NCBI RefSeq assembly: GCF_001316265.1
Contig: NZ_BBDN01000004.1
Coordinates: 1 to 64,000, forward strand
Source of the DNA: Vulcanisaeta sp. JCM 16159
Lineage (GTDB): Archaea; Thermoproteota; Thermoprotei; Thermoproteales; Thermocladiaceae
Direction of reading: 5' to 3'
DNA: 64,000 nucleotides
Below the pieces are notes generated by a model. The model was not told the DNA's origin, ran no database searches, and saw only the letters and a list, made by a program, of their open reading frames with translations. Position numbers and translations under genes: made by a program. Positions 18,616 through 27,073 of the stretch are shown here, piece by piece; position 1 is the stretch's first letter; each line of letters starts with the position of its first letter.

Positions 18616-19641
18616 ATCGGTACTCGTAATAACCCATGGGTCCCGTAGATCCGAATTCCTAGATTGGTTTAATGATTTGGAACGTTACATTAAGGGCAGG
18701 TTGGGTGGCTTGGGTTTAATAGTTCATGTTAGTATTGCCCATAATGAGTATTCAAGCCCTAACTGGAGAGATTCACTAAAGGAGCTTCTTGCTCTGGTAC
18801 CAAGCGCGTTGTGATTGCCCTAGCGTTTCTAGGCCCTGGTAATCACGTGATTAGGGACATAATGGGGTCCCTGGGTGTTCAGGAATTTAATAGGTGGGTT
18901 AGGGCATCGTGGAGCGATTACGAGTTTGAGGTTTACGTTACAAGGCCGCTAATTGACTCGGCGCTTGTTAAGGAGGCGTTGCTTATGAGGATAGTCAACG
19001 CCCTGAACACATCCGTGAACGTGGGTAGGTACATCATGGATCCCGAGGAGATTGAAAGAAATAGTCTCGATAAGGTGGTTGAGTTGGTCCGTAGAGAGCT
19101 TGGTACTAACAATGAATCAATTATTAGGCTTGTGGCCAAGGCCGTGTTTGCCACCGGTAATCCCGCCCTTATTAAGTACATGCATGTGGATCCCGAGGTA
19201 TTTAATGTATTTAGTGAATTAATTAATGGTAACGCCACGGTGATTGCTGATGTTAAGATGGTGGCAGTTGGCGTGAGGTGGGGTAACACCGTGACCCTAA
19301 TAGACGATGCGGATGCCACGAAGTTAGCGATGGAACTCGGCATCACGAGGGCCGCAGCATCAATGAGGATGGGGTTGAGCAGGTTCAAGCCCGCAATTCC
19401 AATTATCGGTAATTCACCCACGGCCCTCATCGAGGTGATTAAGATGATTAGGGAGGGCTTGGAGATCCCCATGGTAATCGCGACGCCGCCGGGCTTCACC
19501 AATGCTGTGGACGCAAAGGAGGAGTTAATCAGGATGGGGATACCTAGCGTGGTCGTGAGGGGTACGTATGGAGGTAGTAACGTGGCTGTGGCCGTATTCA
19601 ATGAATTACTAAACATTGTAAGGGAGGGGCATGGCAGGTAA
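18605..19641 (+). CDS. cbiXC: Fused sirohydrochlorin cobaltochelatase CbiX and cobalt-precorrin-8 methylmutase CbiC (frameshifted)
   Basis: About 345 residues. The N-terminal part is a short CbiX (VLVITHGSR with its chelating His, and a second His in GPGNHVIRDI), which inserts Co2+ into sirohydrochlorin. The rest, from about NTSVNVGRYIMDPEEIERNS, is CbiC, which moves a methyl group to make cobyrinate; its motifs are VADVKMVAVG-like (IADVKMVAVGVRWGN) and TPPGFTNAVDAKE. A lost G near 18797 (CTGGTACC for CTGGGTACC) splits the frame inside CbiX. The first and next-to-last intermediates of the cobalt-containing path are thus handled by one polypeptide. The ATG sits inside operator 2b. Confidence 0.87.
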
Positions 19642-20362
19642 ACTCTACATAGTTGGTGTTGGACCCGGAAGCCCTGGGTTAAGGACGGTAGCCGCGATCG
19701 AGGCCATTAGGGATAGCGATGTCGTTATTGGGTATAACACGTACATAGACTTAATCAGCGACTTAGTCAATGGTAAGGAAGTGGTTAAGTCGAGGATGCA
19801 TGAGGAGGTCATGAGGGCTAAGCTTGCCATTGAGAAGGCACTTAACGGCCACGTAGTCTCACTGGTGAGCGGTGGCGACCCTCAGATCTATGGATTGGCA
19901 AGCCTTGTCCTTGAATTAATAAGTAAGGAGGAACTTGACCTGAGGCCTACCATAATACCTGGAGTCACCGCGGCCTTCGCGGCGGCCACCAGGTTGGGCG
20001 CGCCCCTTAACATGGACTTCGCGGTCGTAAACCTGAGCAACCTATTGGTTAGTGATGAGGAGATCATGATGAGGATTAGGGCGGCGGCAAGTGGTGACTT
20101 CGTGATAGCACTGTACAACCCAATAAATAAGGACGTACTTATCAAAGCCATGAATTTAATATCCATGTTTAGAAACGCCTCAACGCCAGTGGGTATAGTT
20201 AGGAATGCCTATAGAAATGGTGAACTTGTGATAATAACAAACCTAAGTAATTGGATGAGGTACTTGGAAGTAATTAATATGAATACTACATTGATAATAG
20301 GTAATTCAAGAACCTACGTTTATAGGGGGTTCATGATAACGCCAAGGGGTTATAGGTTATGA
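19631..20362 (+). CDS. cbiH: Cobalt-precorrin-3 C17-methyltransferase CbiH
   Basis: An intact 243-residue tetrapyrrole methylase that methylates C17 and contracts the ring in corrin synthesis. It begins KLYIVGVGPGSPGLRTV (SAM site). Further blocks are DVVIGYNTYIDLI, SLVSGGDPQIYGLASLV, TIIPGVTAAFAAATRLGAPL and VIALYNPINK, the last typical of CbiH/CobJ. It overlaps the end of cbiX-cbiC by 11 bases, and cbiD starts within its last codons (overlap 20359-20362), so the set is tightly coupled in one operon. Confidence 0.92.
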   Translation: MAGKLYIVGVGPGSPGLRTVAAIEAIRDSDVVIGYNTYIDLISDLVNGKEVVKSRMHEEVMRAKLAIEKALNGHVVSLVSGGDPQIYGLASLVLELISKEELDLRPTIIPGVTAAFAAATRLGAPLNMDFAVVNLSNLLVSDEEIMMRIRAAASGDFVIALYNPINKDVLIKAMNLISMFRNASTPVGIVRNAYRNGELVIITNLSNWMRYLEVINMNTTLIIGNSRTYVYRGFMITPRGYRL

Positions 20363-21317
20363 GCGTAATTGATTACTTCAAACGCTTCGGCATAACCACG
20401 GGGGCCGCGGCCGCAGCTGCGGCTAAGGCAGCAACTATTGCATTAATTAGGGGTGTTACGCCCAGCAGCGTCACAATACCAACGCCTGTTGGCCTTAGGC
20501 TTGAGGTCTTCATTGATAGGGTCTTTACGATTGACAATTATGTATGCGCCGATGTGCGTAAAATCGCCGGTGATAACCCTGACAGCCTAAATAACGCGGT
20601 GATTAGGGCCTGCGTCTGTTCAATAAATGAACAGGTAATAAAAATCAGAGGCGGACATGGCGTGGGTAAGGTCGTGAGACCAGGTTTAAGTATCCCCATG
20701 GGTGAACCGGCCATTAGCCCCACGGCTAAGCTCATGATTGAAAGTGCCGTTAGGGAAGTCGTTAATGCCGGTGTTGAGGTCATAATAGAGGTACCCAATG
20801 GCGAGGAGTTGGCCAAGGCAACGATGAATGAGGACGTCGGTATAGTCGGCGGTATATCCATACTTGGGACGACTGGGATCGAATGGCCGGTCAGCAATGA
20901 GCCTTCATTCAGCATATTAAGGCTCAATTAACGGCATTAAGGGGTAAGTACGATGGTGTAGTGATTGCCTCAGGGAATAGGGCTGTTAGTTACGCTAAGG
21001 CGATTTACGAGATGCCCGTGGTTAAAGTAGGCGACCTAATAGGCATCTCTGTTAAAGAGGCCATTGGGCTAGGCTTCCATAGAATAGTCATTGCGTTACT
21101 GCCCGGCAAGGCTGTTAAGTTGGCGGCCGGCTTAATGAATACGCACAGTTCAATTGGAGATGCGCGTATTGAGGCGATTACCTGGGCAGCAGTAATGGCG
21201 GAGATTAATGGAGAATTATTACGGAGTATCGCGGCCTCAAAGACTGTTGGTGAGGCGTTGCATTACCTCGGTGATGCGGCGGGTAGGGTTATGAGGGTAA
21301 TACCGAGAGGGCGTTGA
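20359..21317 (+). CDS. cbiD: Cobalt-precorrin-5B C1-methyltransferase CbiD (frameshifted)
   Basis: About 320 residues. CbiD methylates C1 of cobalt-precorrin-5B. The N-terminus GITTGAAAAAAAKAA is the conserved CbiD signature, followed by ADVRKIAGDNPD, GGHGVGKVVRPGLSIP and GEPAISPTAK. The frame is lost near 20899: GAGCC should be GAGGCC, giving VSNEAFIQHIKAQLTALRGK, after which the C-terminal half continues normally (GLMNTHSSIGDARIEAITW). It overlaps cbiH and is overlapped by the TTG-initiated form of cbiT. Confidence 0.92.
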
Positions 21318-22060
21318 GCAGGTTAAGGAGACTTGGCAGTGCCTCTCTTGAGGTCGTGATATTCAGTGAGGATGGGGAAGTACTCGCGAGGCTAATAGCC
21401 ATGACTAGCCCTGCCTGGCCCTACATAACTCCCGGAATACCTGATGAGTTGTTCGAGCGTGTTGAGGGCATACCAATGACTAAGGAGGAGGTTAGGGCGT
21501 TGGTGATTTCTAAGCTTAGGCTGAGGGAGGACTCGAGGGTTCTGGATATCGGTTCAGGGACTGGCTCAGTTACTGTGGAGGCCGCCCTAATAGCCAGGAG
21601 GGGCCTCGTATATGCCATTGATAGGGATGAAAGAGCAGTTGAGTTGACCCGCAGGAATGCCATGAGGTTTGGCGTGGGTGATAGGGTCATTGTGATACAT
21701 GGCGAGGCACCAGAGGCCCTGGATAAAGTACCCAATGAGGTTGATGCAGCATTCATAGGTGGTAGTGGCGGTAGGTTGAGGGACATAATCGCTGGTACAT
21801 GTAGTAAATTAGCCGTGGGCGGCCATTTAGTGATTGACGCAATAACCCTAGAGAATGTATCACTCACTTTAACTACCATGGCTGAGTTGGGCTTCGTAAA
21901 TGTGGAGGTTACTGAAGTCGTGATAGCCAAGGGCTTTAAAACAAGCCTAGGCACTGTGATGCTCTCGAGAAACCCAATATTCATAATAGTCGGTGAAAGA
22001 GGCAGATGTCGGCCAATGCATTTAATGGCAAGTATCAAGGACGCCATTAAACGGTGGTGA
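21314..22060 (+). CDS. cbiT: Cobalt-precorrin-6B C15-methyltransferase (decarboxylating) CbiT
   Basis: A Rossmann-fold SAM methyltransferase that methylates C15 and removes the C12 acetate carboxyl. The CbiT hallmarks are TPGIPDELF, MTKEEVRALVISKLRL and VLDIGSGTGSVTVEAAL. The long form starts at TTG 21314 inside the cbiD stop region and carries about 29 unusual N-terminal residues. ATG 21401 (MTSPAWPYITPGIPDE) gives the length normal for CbiT and is also plausible, but would leave an 84-base gap in an otherwise overlapping operon. The frame is intact. Confidence 0.9.
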   Translation: MSRLRRLGSASLEVVIFSEDGEVLARLIAMTSPAWPYITPGIPDELFERVEGIPMTKEEVRALVISKLRLREDSRVLDIGSGTGSVTVEAALIARRGLVYAIDRDERAVELTRRNAMRFGVGDRVIVIHGEAPEALDKVPNEVDAAFIGGSGGRLRDIIAGTCSKLAVGGHLVIDAITLENVSLTLTTMAELGFVNVEVTEVVIAKGFKTSLGTVMLSRNPIFIIVGERGRCRPMHLMASIKDAIKRW

Positions 22061-22062
22061 TC

Positions 22063-22763
22063 ATGACGCATGAAAAAGGCGGCAATGGGGTACCTAGCTA
22101 TACGTCATTGGGCTGGGGCCGGGCGATCCAGGGTTAATCACGGTTATGGGTGCCGAGGTCCTCCGTCAGGTCAAGCTGGTTTTCATACCCCATTCCACCG
22201 GTAGCAATAGGAGCTTGGCGTATACAATAGTTAGTAGGTACGTGAGTCCCGACGCCCAGATAGTCTTCTTGGGGTTTCCTATGGTTAAGGAACCAAGTGC
22301 CGAGACTTTAATGGCTAATGCGAGGGTGATATGCGATGGATTACGTAGGTACGGTAGTGCGGCGTTTGTGGTTCTTGGAGACCCATCACTATATAGCACC
22401 TTCTACCGGGTTAAGCCATTCATTAATTGTGACTATGAACATAATCATTCCCGGGGTCTCCTCAATAACGGCCTGCGCCGCCAAGGCTGGTGTTAACCTG
22501 GCCATAGGTGGTGAGTCTATAGTCATACTTGTGGTGATGATACCGAGAGGTTAACGAGGGCCATGGACTTCGCCGACACGATAATAGTACTTAAGGGCAG
22601 CACTGACATGAGCAGCATCGCTGCATTACTTAGGGATCATGGGTATTCCGTGACCTACGCCAGGAGGTGCTACATGGATGGCGAGTTAATAATTAAGGAA
22701 TCAAGTGGTGAGTTACCCAGAGACTATTTCTCGCTTATCATTGCTAGAAGAATTTATAAATAG
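22063..22763 (+). CDS. cbiL: Cobalt-factor II / precorrin-2 C20-methyltransferase CbiL (at least three frameshifts)
   Basis: The C20 methylase that commits the tetrapyrrole to corrin synthesis. After repair it reads about 233 residues: PKLYVIGLGPGDPGLITV, FIPHSTGSNRSLAYTIV, VVLGDPSLYSTFYRV, IIPGVSSITACAAKAG and a C-terminal AMDFADTIIVLKGS. Frameshifts: about 22096 (TAG for TAAG), about 22430 (a net shift of the other sign, by two losses or one gain) and about 22532 (CTTGTGG for CTTGTTGG). ATG 22063 begins two bases after the cbiT stop. It ends three bases into the operator of the next transcription unit. Confidence 0.85.
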
Positions 22764-22776
22764 GATTTACATCCTA
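22761..22776 (+). promoter_or_regulatory. Cobalamin-island operator 3 (cbiF)
   Basis: Perfect inverted repeat TAGGAT-TTAC-ATCCTA after the TATA box TTATAAA (22754-22760), ending six bases before the cbiF ATG at 22782. The left arm overlaps the last codon and stop of cbiL, so this is an internal promoter placed in the end of an upstream gene. That makes chance conservation of the repeat less likely. Confidence 0.8.
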
Positions 22777-22781
22777 CATCG

Positions 22782-23581
22782 ATGGTTGGGAAGGTAATCT
22801 TCGTGGGCGCAGGGCCCGGCGACCCTGAACTAATTACTGTGAAGGGCATGAAGTACCTCCAACAGGCCGATGTAATAATCTATGCGGGCTCCCTGGTAAA
22901 CCCGGAAGTACTGAGGTGGGCTAAGCCAAATGCGGAGATTCATAATAGCGCATCAATGACACTTGAGGAGATCGCGAATATAATGATTAGTAGGGCTAGG
23001 GAGGGCAAGTTAGTGGTTAGGCTTAAGTCAGGCGATGCAAGTATATATGGCGCGCTGCTTGAAGAGGTCGTCGCCCTTAGAGAGGCCGGCATACCGTATG
23101 AGGTGGTGCCTGGAGTAACGGCAGCGTTGGCCGCAGCTGCAGTCCTAGGTATTGAGTTAACCCTACCCAAGATGGCCCAGACGGTTATCATAACCAGGGC
23201 ATCGGCCAGGGTGCCGATGCAGGGCTCGATAAAGGACTTCGCTAAGGCGTTACTCATAGGCGCCACAATGGCCATATACACAGGTGTCCACCTAATCGAT
23301 AAGGTTGTTAAGGAGTTAAGGGAGGCCGGCGTACCCGATGATATGCCGGTTACGGTGGTTTACAAGGCGACGTGGCCCGACCAATTAATAATCAGGGCAC
23401 GCTGGCCGACATTGCCGAGAAAGTCAAGAGGGCTAGGATAACCAAGGACTCCGTGATAATAGTGGGTAAGGCCGCGGACCCCTCCATCCTAGACCTGCCA
23501 TTAAGATCGAGCGTCTACGACCCAAGGCACACCCACAGCTTTAGGCCGAAGCCTAAGATCGGCAGTACAGATGTTGAGTAA
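22782..23581 (+). CDS. cbiF: Cobalt-precorrin-4 C11-methyltransferase CbiF (frameshifted)
   Basis: About 267 residues of a tetrapyrrole methylase for C11 of cobalt-precorrin-4. Landmarks are KVIFVGAGPGDPELITVKG, DVIIYAGSLVNPEVL (typical of CbiF/CobM), VRLKSGDASIYGAL, EVVPGVTAALAAAAVLGIEL and TVIITRASARVPM. The frame is lost near 23397, where AGGGCACG should be AGGGGCACG, giving IIRGTLADIAEKVKRARI. It begins a separate transcription unit with its own operator. No cbiJ, cbiA, cbiB or cbiP is seen in the window. Confidence 0.9.
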
Positions 23582-23623
23582 AACGATTAGTTAGAGCATG
23601 AAAAGCTTAATACATTGGCTTCA

Positions 23624-23984
23624 GTGAATAAGAATGTGGGTATAGCATTCGCGGAAGCTGAGATAAACGGAGTTAAGTTCAGGGCTATCGTGGACACTGG
23701 CTTTAATGGGGATGTATTAATTAGGCGTGAGATCGCTAAGAACCTGGGGGCTTCAGGTAATTGGCAGGACTAAGTGGAGAATTGTGGATAACAGGATCGT
23801 GGAGCTCGACGTATCGTACGCCAGGTTAAGACTGTATGGTGAGGAGGGTTACGTGATTGTAGAGATAATCGATGACTCGCCGGTCGACGTGTTAATAGGC
23901 GTTAGGGCCCTTGAGGCCCTAGGCTTCATAATTGACCCAGTAACAGAGGCATTACAGAAGGTAGGCCTAATAATTCCAACATAA
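23624..23984 (+). CDS. Retropepsin-like aspartic protease (frameshifted)
   Basis: About 120 residues of a clan AA aspartic protease of the small, single-lobe kind that works as a dimer. The catalytic motif is VDTGFNGDVLI near residue 23, and the flap and second-strand region shows DSPVDVLIGVRALEALGF. Starts GTG 23624, TTG 23615 and GTG 23636 are all in frame; ATG 23634 is not. The frame shifts near 23745 at a GGGGG run, one G too many; the corrected protein reads LGLQVIGRTKW. It lies between cbiF and btuF in the same direction. A role in the B12 pathway is unproven. Confidence 0.75.
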
Positions 23985-24147
23985 ATCAAACTATTTTGAA
24001 CATTGATTACCCACTCAATCCATAAATACCTAGTAGTGCCCATGCAATTAAAACCCTGGTCTCAACTACCGTAAATGACCGTGTTAATTGAAAAGGTGAA
24101 TTTATCGTAATAATCGATGTGATTTCGTGAGTGGAAAAACTTTTAAA

Positions 24148-24163
24148 TAGGATGCTTATCCTA
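24148..24163 (+). promoter_or_regulatory. Cobalamin-island operator 4 (btuF)
   Basis: Perfect inverted repeat TAGGAT-GCTT-ATCCTA. The TATA box TTTTAAAT (24141-24148) touches its left end, and the btuF ATG at 24171 follows seven bases after the right end. It extends the motif from biosynthesis genes to an uptake operon. Confidence 0.8.
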
Positions 24164-24170
24164 CCACGTA

Positions 24171-25289
24171 ATGTCGAGCAGTAGGTTGAAAAATGGTAAG
24201 GTCACTTCTGCGTTAATCACGATAATAGTGATAGCAATAGCCCTAGTAATAACGATAATACTGTATGAGTGGGGGTTGCATAAGTCCGTGGTTAGAACCC
24301 TCTCTTACGCTCATTATTCATCGCCTAATTTTGAAATTGTTAGTTATAATGGTACTTCCGTTATTGTCGAGAACTATGGATCTAACGTGACCATAGGTAT
24401 ACCCGTTAAGAGGATTGTGGCTGATAATACGGTTGCCATGCAGGTACTGATTGACATAGGGGCTGCGAACACGATAGTTGGGATTGAGGGCTACGCCGCA
24501 GAGCTCCCTTGGCTTTTTGGAAATCTAACGGCGTTACCGACTGTGAGTCAGGGGATGTGGTCGTGGAATTATGAGGAGATGGTAAATTTAAAGCCTGGCT
24601 TAGTGATAGAGTGGAGTTACGGTGTCCAGACAGCGAGGAGTAAGCTTGCTCCATTTGGAATTCCAGTGATTGGTTATGGATCTCAGGACAACTTAACATC
24701 ATTCATATACTTCCTCGGCCTAATCACGAACCGCACTGGCAATGCCGTGAAGCTCATAAACTTCATCAATAATGTGCGTCACGTATTGGACGAGGGCTTG
24801 AGCAAGGTCTCCACTGGGTATAAGGCTTACGTAATCTTTGATTACGAGTATAGCCTATGGTTCACATCAGGTCCCTCTGGAGATCCGTATTGGGCTGCCG
24901 TGAATGCCGGCCTACAGCCCTGCTTTAACAAGTCTATGCAGGTTGAGCCCGGCGCAGTGCTTCAGTGTAACCCAGACGTCATTATCGTGGTTACGTGGAA
25001 TTTAAACCCTCACTCACCAAATGCCACGGCCTACTGTGAATCAATAATCGAGACCATTAAGAACAACCCAATACTCAATGCGACAAAAGCCGTTAGGTAC
25101 AACAGAGTCATCATCATACCCGGCTACCTAACCGAGGGGCCTCCGCAGGTGATAGTCTCGCTATACATAGCGAGCCAGGTATATCCGAGCGCCTTCAGTG
25201 GCGTTAACGCCACGCAGTACCTCGATCAGTACTTTGAGGAATTCCTAAGAACCGCCGAACCAGGTGGTGTCTGGTGGTGCAGTGGATGA
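24171..25289 (+). CDS. btuF: Corrinoid/cobalamin-binding protein of an ABC importer, BtuF-like
   Basis: A 372-residue class III periplasmic-binding protein. An N-terminal signal anchor (ALITIIVIAIALVITIILYE) holds it to the membrane. Typical features are PVKRIVADNTVAMQVLIDIG, IVGIEGYAAELPWL and MVNLKPGLVIEWSYG. BtuF and iron-siderophore binders (FhuD) share this fold. Its place in the B12 island with operator 4, and the following permease and ATPase, favour cobalamin or cobinamide as substrate. Several cysteines (CFNK, LQCNPD, YCES, WWCSG) could form disulfides in the mature protein. The frame is intact. Confidence 0.82.
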   Translation: MSSSRLKNGKVTSALITIIVIAIALVITIILYEWGLHKSVVRTLSYAHYSSPNFEIVSYNGTSVIVENYGSNVTIGIPVKRIVADNTVAMQVLIDIGAANTIVGIEGYAAELPWLFGNLTALPTVSQGMWSWNYEEMVNLKPGLVIEWSYGVQTARSKLAPFGIPVIGYGSQDNLTSFIYFLGLITNRTGNAVKLINFINNVRHVLDEGLSKVSTGYKAYVIFDYEYSLWFTSGPSGDPYWAAVNAGLQPCFNKSMQVEPGAVLQCNPDVIIVVTWNLNPHSPNATAYCESIIETIKNNPILNATKAVRYNRVIIIPGYLTEGPPQVIVSLYIASQVYPSAFSGVNATQYLDQYFEEFLRTAEPGGVWWCSG

Positions 25290-26322
25290 GGTGGGGATTA
25301 ATGGCGGTTAGTGGCTTGGCACTCCTCCCGTTATTCGTCCTGGACATCATGGTTGGAGCCTATGGAATTGGGCCAGTGACTGTCTTAAAGGCCGTCATTG
25401 ATGGCATGGACCAATATTCCATGTGCCACACGACGCATACCTAGTGATTTGGCAGATAAGGCTCCCAGAGGCCCTGGCATCGTTAATACTCGGCGCATCA
25501 CTTGCGTCAGCAGGCGCCGTGCTACAGGGCATACTGAGAAATCCGCTGGCGTCGACCTACACGCTCGGCGTCTCCGCCGCAGCGGGCTTTGGAGCTGCCA
25601 TAGCCATACTCCTAGGCGCCGGTTATGTTATTAAGTACTACCTGCCCGTGATAACAGAGCCGTACTTAGTGATCATTGGTGCATTCATAGCGGCCTCACT
25701 CGCGGCATTGCTCGTTTACTTCCTATCCTTCATTAAGGGTGCGTCGCCAGTCACGATAATACTGGCGGGTGTGGCAGTGATGTTCGTGTTTAGCACGGGG
25801 ACCTCGCTCATCCAGTACTTCTCTGGCAATCCTGATGTGAGCCACGCCATCGTCATGTGGATGTTGGGTAGCGTAACCAACGTGACCCTCAACTACATAC
25901 CATACATGGCCCTATCCCTACTTGCAATACCATACTACATCTTGATATCTTGGAGATTAAATGCGCTTAACCTTGGCGATGATGTTGCCCATAGCCTCGG
26001 AATTAATGTTAGGAATACGAGACTGGCTGCAATGCTTGTGGCGGCATTCCAGGCTGCGGTCACGATAAGCTTCGTTGGTCTAGTGGGCTTTGTCGACTTG
26101 GTGATACCGAATATAGCGAGGGTCTTAGTGGGCAGTGACAATAGGTACTTGATACCGGCATCGGCGTTGATGGGCGCCGACATCACGGTGCTCGCTGACG
26201 TGGTTTCAAAGACCTTAATACCGCTATACGTGATACCCATAGGTGTTGTGCTCTCAATGATTGGCGCCCCATACCTACTTGCAATAATAATATCGAGGGG
26301 GGCTAGGTATGGTTATGAGTAA
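25286..26322 (+). CDS. btuC: Corrinoid ABC importer permease, BtuC-like (frameshifted)
   Basis: A FecCD/BtuC-family permease of about 346 residues and ten helices. Signature stretches are RLPEALASLILGASLASAGAV, RNPLASTYTLGVSAAAGFGA and the C-terminal GFVDLVIPNIARVLVGSDNR. The ATG overlaps the btuF stop (ATGA). The frame is lost near 25416: TCC should be TCCC, giving DQYSHVPHDAYLVIWQIRLP. BtuC and siderophore permeases cannot be told apart by sequence alone, but the neighbours point to corrinoids. Confidence 0.88.
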
Positions 26323-27073
26323 GGCTGTACTCGAGGTTAGGGGCCTCGAATGCGGCTATGATAGGCCAGTGATTAAGGACGTCAACATTAACGTTGGTAA
26401 TGGGGAGTTGGTGGTGCTAATGGGGCCTAACGGTGCTGGCAAATCCACACTGATTAAATGTATCCTAGGCATGGCGAGGGTTTTCGGCGGCTCCATTAGG
26501 GTTAATGGTGAGGATGCGTTAAGGATGGGAAGGCGTGAGATTGCTAGGCTCGTCTCCTACGTGCCGCAGAATCACGCAGTCGCATACCCAGTTAGGGTTT
26601 TTGACACGGTTTTGCTGGGTAGGTTACCGCACATGGGTTTTAGGCCGAGTAAGCTGGATATTGACACGGCCCTCAATGCCATGAGGAGGCTCGGCATTGA
26701 GTACCTAGCTAATAAATTGGTCACTAGATTGAGCGGCGGTGAGGCGCAGCTCGTCCATATCGCTAGGGCAATTGCGCAGGGAGGAGTCCTAATGCTCCTT
26801 GACGAGCCTACGAGCAACCTGGACCTAAAGCACCAGGTGGCGGTCATGGAGACCTTGATTAGGATTGCACGTGAAGACGGAATTGCGGTGTTGGCAACGA
26901 TGCATGACATAAACCTAGCCCTTAAGTATGCAGATAGAATTTACGTAATGCGCGAGGGTAGGATAGTCGCTGAACTAAGCCCAGGCGATATTAGCCCGAG
27001 TATTATTGAGGAGGTGTATGGCGTTAAAACCACGGTGATCGAGCACAATGGGAGGCCTGTGGTGATCGTATGA
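26309..27073 (+). CDS. btuD: Corrinoid ABC importer ATPase, BtuD-like
   Basis: An intact 254-residue ATPase that drives the BtuC-type permease. Walker A GPNGAGKST (39-47), Q-loop VPQNHAV, signature LSGGEAQLVHIARAIAQ, Walker B LMLLDEPTSNLD and switch His in TMHDINLALKYADR are all present. It overlaps the end of btuC by 14 bases and its own TGA overlaps the start of the chelatase gene, so btuFCD and the chelatase genes are one long operon. Confidence 0.9.
   Translation: MVMSKAVLEVRGLECGYDRPVIKDVNINVGNGELVVLMGPNGAGKSTLIKCILGMARVFGGSIRVNGEDALRMGRREIARLVSYVPQNHAVAYPVRVFDTVLLGRLPHMGFRPSKLDIDTALNAMRRLGIEYLANKLVTRLSGGEAQLVHIARAIAQGGVLMLLDEPTSNLDLKHQVAVMETLIRIAREDGIAVLATMHDINLALKYADRIYVMREGRIVAELSPGDISPSIIEEVYGVKTTVIEHNGRPVVIV

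Noticed and set aside
18933-19616. Long minus-strand open frame inside cbiX-cbiC
   Set aside because: It lies entirely opposite a well-supported gene and reads Leu/Ser/Thr-rich, typical of an antisense shadow of A/G-biased coding sequence. Several other long minus-strand frames (20538-20927, 21421-22071) were dropped for the same reason.
16875-24171. Cobalamin riboswitch upstream of the B12 genes
   Set aside because: Leaders are absent or only a few bases long, since the start codons lie about 26 bases after the TATA boxes. There is no room for an aptamer and no B12-box sequence.
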